Of a DNA stretch of 64,000 nt, positions 53,518 to 64,000 are shown in pieces. Position numbers and translations under genes: made by a program. The stretch is from Mycteria americana (Eukaryota; Chordata; Aves; Ciconiiformes; Ciconiidae): assembly GCF_035582795.1 (NCBI RefSeq), contig NC_134367.1, positions 121,918,562 through 121,982,561 of the forward strand, written 5' to 3'. The notes under the pieces are model-generated. The model saw only the letters and a list, made by a program, of their open reading frames with translations, made no database searches and was not told the origin of the DNA. Position 1 is the stretch's first letter; every line of letters starts with the position of its first letter.

Positions 53518-54997
53518 TCAGAGGATATTTGCACCAATTTTAGTTTATACCTCACAACATACCTAGGCTATATTTTTACTATCACAGGGTGTATTTACTA
53601 CTTGGGGAATGTTACATGGTCTTTCAAACATGAGACTATTTACAGAATAGGCTGAACATTTGAGTTTAGATAAAGCTGAACAATTTTACATGTATAGGAA
53701 GTGTTATAGGCTAGCTTTCCTGTGGCTTTTAGCTAGACATCAGGCACTAATGATTTGATTAGCTCTGTACAAAGAATCACACTGTCCAAAATCTCTTGGC
53801 TGCTGGTTAGTTCCAAATTGTTTGAGATAGCGCCTACTCTGAGCAACAGTGTTGTGGGGCCTTACTGTCCCCAATTCATCCTTCTGATGCCTCTATGCAT
53901 AACAGAATAGAAGCTAAGCTGTTGCACTAAGTCAGAAGAATATTCATTAAAAGAGGATGGAGTTAACAGTATATAGAAAAGACATAATATACTGGTAGAA
54001 AGTTATACCACCTCAAGGTTACATTGAAGTCATTCATGTTAGGGAAATACTGTTCTCTCCCCTACTATGCAAAGCAGACAGGAATTCCCTAAATAGAGTC
54101 CTTGAGAAATAAATTAAGTTCCAAGACTAAGTTAGGGAACTGTTGTACATTCAGAGTGCATTATGCCTCTATGAACATTGGCCGGGTGTTTCTGGTACAG
54201 CTTATGTGCCTTAAGCACCATGACAACTCACTCTTATGGGCCACGGTCACTAGTTTTAGTTGCAGGGAAGGTCTCTGGTCTACCAGAAGGGCTGAGAGCC
54301 ATGGCTGCACACAGATATGTTTTGTGCACAATGCAAGCCTGATTTCCCCCTTAGCCATACAAATTAAGACAATATTTATCACCATACAGTTTGATATTAC
54401 TTCCAATAAGTACAATATTTATTAAACATTTCTTCAGTTTTGTTACATATTGTGCAACAAATTACAATATTCTGCAGCCACAAATTATATGCGGAGTATG
54501 AAGAAACTATTAATCAGATAGTGTGATCTTTCCATTTATAATTCTACAAGAAGGAACTAGCAAATCAGATCTTACATATATCTTACTAAATTTTATGCAT
54601 GGAAAGTGACAGACACTGTTGTGCTGTTTGATACAAAATGGCTAAACTTCATCTTCAGAAGACTAAACCTGACATCTAAACATGCCAATAGAAACATCAA
54701 AACAAAAATACATCCTAACCAACCACAGGAAACAGTCTGGTATCAGGAAAAGCAACAAGGATTACACGTTTATAAACCAGCACACAAAGGTTTAAAACAG
54801 TTCTGAAAATGAAGTTAGCTGTCTTGAGTCAAGGGAATAAAAAAAGTCAGTATTGACCATTTACAATCTCTGACCTTTGTGGAGACGGTAAGAATCTGTT
54901 GTAGTGCAGCTACATACAGTACAATTCAGGCAATTTTTTTTTCACTTGGGTTCAGATTGCAAATTCATTGTTGTGAGACAAAAGGGGGAGGCAAGTT

Positions 54998-60602
<5,605 letters not shown>

Positions 60603-63600
60603 CTGCAGAAGGAAAAAAAAGTTAAGTCACTTAATGAAAAACACTATCGAGAAACAAGTTCCTCATAGTTAGTATATTATGATGTTTGAGAAGGTAAATT
60701 AATTCACTACTAGGGAAGTCACCTACAACTCCACACTTCTCTATCCAGTTTAGACACTCTCACTATTTACTTAATTTACTTGGGAAGGAAAGTGTGAGGT
60801 AGAGGCTCTGAACACAGCATTTGTGTAGAACTGTGTTTTCCTGGGATGTTACTCTGGGGATATTAGTGTGACTATCACCAAGACTAACACAGTCCTACTT
60901 CAGCCCTTTGTGGTCTAGCTAAGATTAAAATCATGCTTTGCAATTAAGTGCAAGCCTCATTGTTTGGTTGAGCGACTCAGGTAACACACAGATGGTAGTA
61001 ATAGTCTGCTGTCCACCAGAGCCATTATCATCATATCATCTTTAAAGTCAAAGCCTCGATTCTCCACTGCCCAGCTTCACAAATACCATGTAGTTAGCCA
61101 AAAGCAGCCAATTCTTTCCTCAGTTTAAGTTACCCAAATTTAAGTTCCAGCAGAATCCAACAGCACAATATGCAATTTAAATACACAAACTATGAATGCT
61201 AAGTTTAGTGGGCTGCTAAAGCAAAATGAACATCCACCTTCCATGACAGACTATTAACAGTTGACAGTGACCACATACTCCACTTGCCTTTCAGGAATTA
61301 AAATAAAGCTAAAGGCATTGCCAGATGAGGATACATTCATTCTCCAGAGGCTGTCAGGTGTGATATTAGTAATTCTCAAGTCACACTGGAAGAGATGACA
61401 ACTCTTTCTTTGCTTAGTGTTGAGTCCTCCCAACATTGAGGGAACAAGCACAGTATCATCAATGACCTACCTAGTCTTATACTTGAAAGAGCAGTGAAGA
61501 TTTCATTGTTGGCAAAACATTAGATTTTGTGTTAGTCATAAGACTAATGGGACAGTTTAATACTAGAGATCAAGTAGCAGAGAAAAAGCAACAAACCACC
61601 AGTTACACGAGTTATTTTGCTTTGCAAGTACTAGACTAACCCATTCTAGGTTTACAACTCTTCAGCCCTGTAGTGTCCAGGATTAAGTCCTGTTCTCATT
61701 TAACCACCAGAAGTTACATCAGACATATTTCTATGCCCACTTAACCAAACTGAGAAGATAAAGTGTATGCAAATGCCTGAAGTCAACTGTCCCCATCTAT
61801 TATCCCCCAATATCGCCACTGACTCTGGCTGGCAGAAATCCAGCCAGGAAACTGCATCCATCCCCAGCTGATAACAGCCAAGCAGATGGCCAGCTGCTCA
61901 GCTTTTCACCACTCCTCTGCTCAAGTGCTCAAATGACTATCATCTTGGTTGGTCCCAGGCTGCAAGAACATTCAACTGAAACCTTCATCAGTTTCCACAG
62001 CACTTCTCTCAAGGCTAGAGAGAAGTCAGATGCGGTAAATGTAGCAACTAATAAGCTGATTCTTAAAAATGCAACCTTCCCCCACAGTGTAAAGCTAAAA
62101 GCACTCAAGGTATTTAAAAAAAAAAAAAATCAAAGGATATCTAGCAGTTTACAGTCGCAGAACTCACTACTCCACCTGTCATGTACTAATACAAGGCAAG
62201 ATGGTTTTAGTAAAATGACAGTTATTAACCCAAACTGTTTGGGGGAGATAAGTTACATTACATCACAACCCACGTATCTTAACAGCTTCAAGATAGCTGA
62301 AGCACTATTACTGACCAGAAGCATTATTACTGCTCATATTCTTATGCTGGTGATCACTGACAAAACACAGGTTTCTTGAAGTTTGGGCCTTCAGTGTCAC
62401 CTGAAGGTGACACCAAAATCCCTCCTCACAACCTAGAGTCCTGAGCACTGCCTCCCTGTGGGCTTAAAAAAAACCAACAAAACAAAAACAGTTTCATGTT
62501 TCCTGTGGCTCCACTTGCAGAAACTCCACCACAGCCACACTGGCAAGCTAGTGGTTGAACATGCACCATTGTCCTTTATCACAAAAGATGCGTTTTAAGC
62601 CTAATGATCACTGAAGTGGGACTGTATCGACCAGTGTTAGTTACCTTCAGCTACCCAACTCTGCTGTCTCTCAACCACCACCATCACCCAGGAACTAAGG
62701 CAAGGGGCTACCTGATAGCAACTGTAGCCAAGAAACATTTAAAACTTCTTACCCCCACTAATAACTTAGTTTCCCAAGAGCAGCAGAGAAACTCAATGTA
62801 ATCTGGAGACCAAGGTAAGGTGCAACAGCTCAGAGACCTGGTCCACTGTTCCACCTTTTCCTCCTTCCCCAGGATTATGCATAAACTGAAGCCACAATTG
62901 CCTCAGCTTTCAAATAGCTCCTTTCTACTTCAGCAGGACGTTTTGGTTGTTCGTTCAGTTCTCTGCAAAACCAGAATTCTCAGCAATACTGAAGTTAAAT
63001 TATTACTTTACTGTAAGCATCAATACACTTGAAAGTATTAGAGCTTGCAGCATGTTATAATCCCCTTAAGAATGGTAACACATTAATATTACCACTATGT
63101 TGTCTTCACTAAGGTTAGTGGAAAAAATTAATTCCTTCCTGGTGTAAGTAAGGCTTCAGCTATGAATCTGCAAGATTCACTTAAGAGCCTCCCCTTGCTT
63201 CCAAGGGGAATTCCAGTCCCCCCCAGCCCCCAAACATCAAGTAACTTGTCTTCCTCTGTTATTCTTAGTGCTAAGAGCAGCTCCCAACCAGATCTACCAT
63301 GCTATTAAATCTTCTACTGTTCAGAAGCAAACAAGAATGATAATGGTTTATACACAGTGCTACTGTTAAGTTAAAGCAACAACAACCCAAGTGCCTTAAA
63401 TACTGGTTTTGACATCTTTGCTATTAAGACCTTCCCTTGCTTTGGGCTTCAGTATCCAAAGCAAGTGACAGCCACAGGATCATATAGTGACTTAAGCCAC
63501 CTCTGCCTCACTCTTACTGAAACTAGGGCCACTGCCAATCAGGCTGCAGCATGGTTGGAAACAGCCTTTACTGAGTTAGCTCTGTCTCTGACCTTAGAAA

Positions 63601-64000
63601 TGGGTGTTGTGTCACAAAAACCTAGTTTTGCCAGAAAAGCAAGACTGATGCTTAGACCTGCATCAATTCAGAGATAATTTAAGTAGAATCTTGCTATTTA
63701 GGTTTTAAAGAACTGAAATAATTTCAAATTCCAATGTATGGTGCCCTCCTTTCTAGGTACAGTTGCTTTAGGACCTTTTAAAATACAGTAGGTGCCTATA
63801 TAGGGGCCTTGAGAACGAAACGTGCAGTCTGTTACACATGGCGTGATGCTAGAGACAGCTCTCAGAGTACAGCAACAGTTTAAATCAAATAAGAATGAAA
63901 ACAAGCTACAAAAATGTGTAGAAATCTATTTCTAGACTGAACCAGACTGATAGAGTATTTGTGTTAATAGGTTCAACCGTAGCAATGCATCCAACAAGCC
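60603..64000 (-). other. RAB1A: RAB1A intron 1 (3' part)
   Basis: No exon was recognised. The 23-nt coding part of exon 1 (MSSMNPEY-type) and a CpG-island promoter are expected but not present, so they lie beyond the window. Contains A13 at 62116-62128. The short ORFs here are not supported. Confidence 0.7.

Larger units (their letters stand above)
53120..54997 (-). other. RAB1A: RAB1A 3' UTR
   Basis: Non-coding sequence after the TAA stop. The best poly(A) signal is AATAAA on the - strand (tttatt at 53142-53147), followed downstream by a GU-rich then U-rich stretch (complement of 53080-53115), a textbook downstream element. Other - strand AATAAA sites at 53381-53386 and 54418-54423 could give shorter forms. 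The resulting UTR is about 1.9 kb. Confidence 0.7.

Overview
This is ordinary vertebrate nuclear DNA, and it is almost certainly from a bird. The genes have many small exons with GT-AG introns, there is a CpG-island promoter, and the one recognisable interspersed repeat is the 3' end of a CR1 LINE, the dominant retroposon of birds and reptiles. Other transposon sequence is very sparse, as expected for a bird. I see nothing bacterial, phage-like or CRISPR-like.

Three protein-coding genes account for essentially all the coding signal. (1) SLC1A4 (ASCT1, neutral amino-acid transporter), + strand: exons 2-8 lie between 6093 and 23360, and exon 1 is upstream of the window. (2) CEP68 (centrosomal protein 68), + strand: a CpG-island promoter at about 40.4-40.95 kb, a first coding exon at 45125, a 1452-nt central exon at 46031-47482, and three or four C-terminal exons ending at 50416 or 51527. 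(3) RAB1A (small GTPase of ER-Golgi traffic), - strand: exons 2-6 lie between 60602 and 54998, and exon 1 is to the right of the window. All exon boundaries were set by homology to the known proteins plus matching splice phases, and the phases close in every case. The order and orientation SLC1A4 > CEP68 > < RAB1A is the same as on human 2p14, so this is a conserved syntenic block.

Layout: 1-6092 is SLC1A4 intron 1. 6093-23360 holds the SLC1A4 exons, followed by a long 3' UTR whose end is uncertain (candidate poly(A) signals at 26094 and 27126). About 26-40.4 kb is intergenic, with one CR1 fragment, homopolymer tracts and two exon-like non-coding segments. 40.4-52.1 kb is CEP68. 52.1-53.1 kb is a short gap between the convergent CEP68 and RAB1A 3' ends. 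53.1-60.6 kb is RAB1A, and 60.6-64 kb is RAB1A intron 1.

The three genes have unrelated jobs (plasma-membrane amino-acid exchange, centrosome cohesion, secretory traffic) and are neighbours only by synteny. I did not find an undescribed system. The points most worth checking are two alternative CEP68 C-termini, a conserved DSG phosphodegron in CEP68, a diverged duplication flanking SLC1A4 exon 8, a Z-DNA/hairpin element in the SLC1A4 3' UTR, and two exon-like segments outside known genes.
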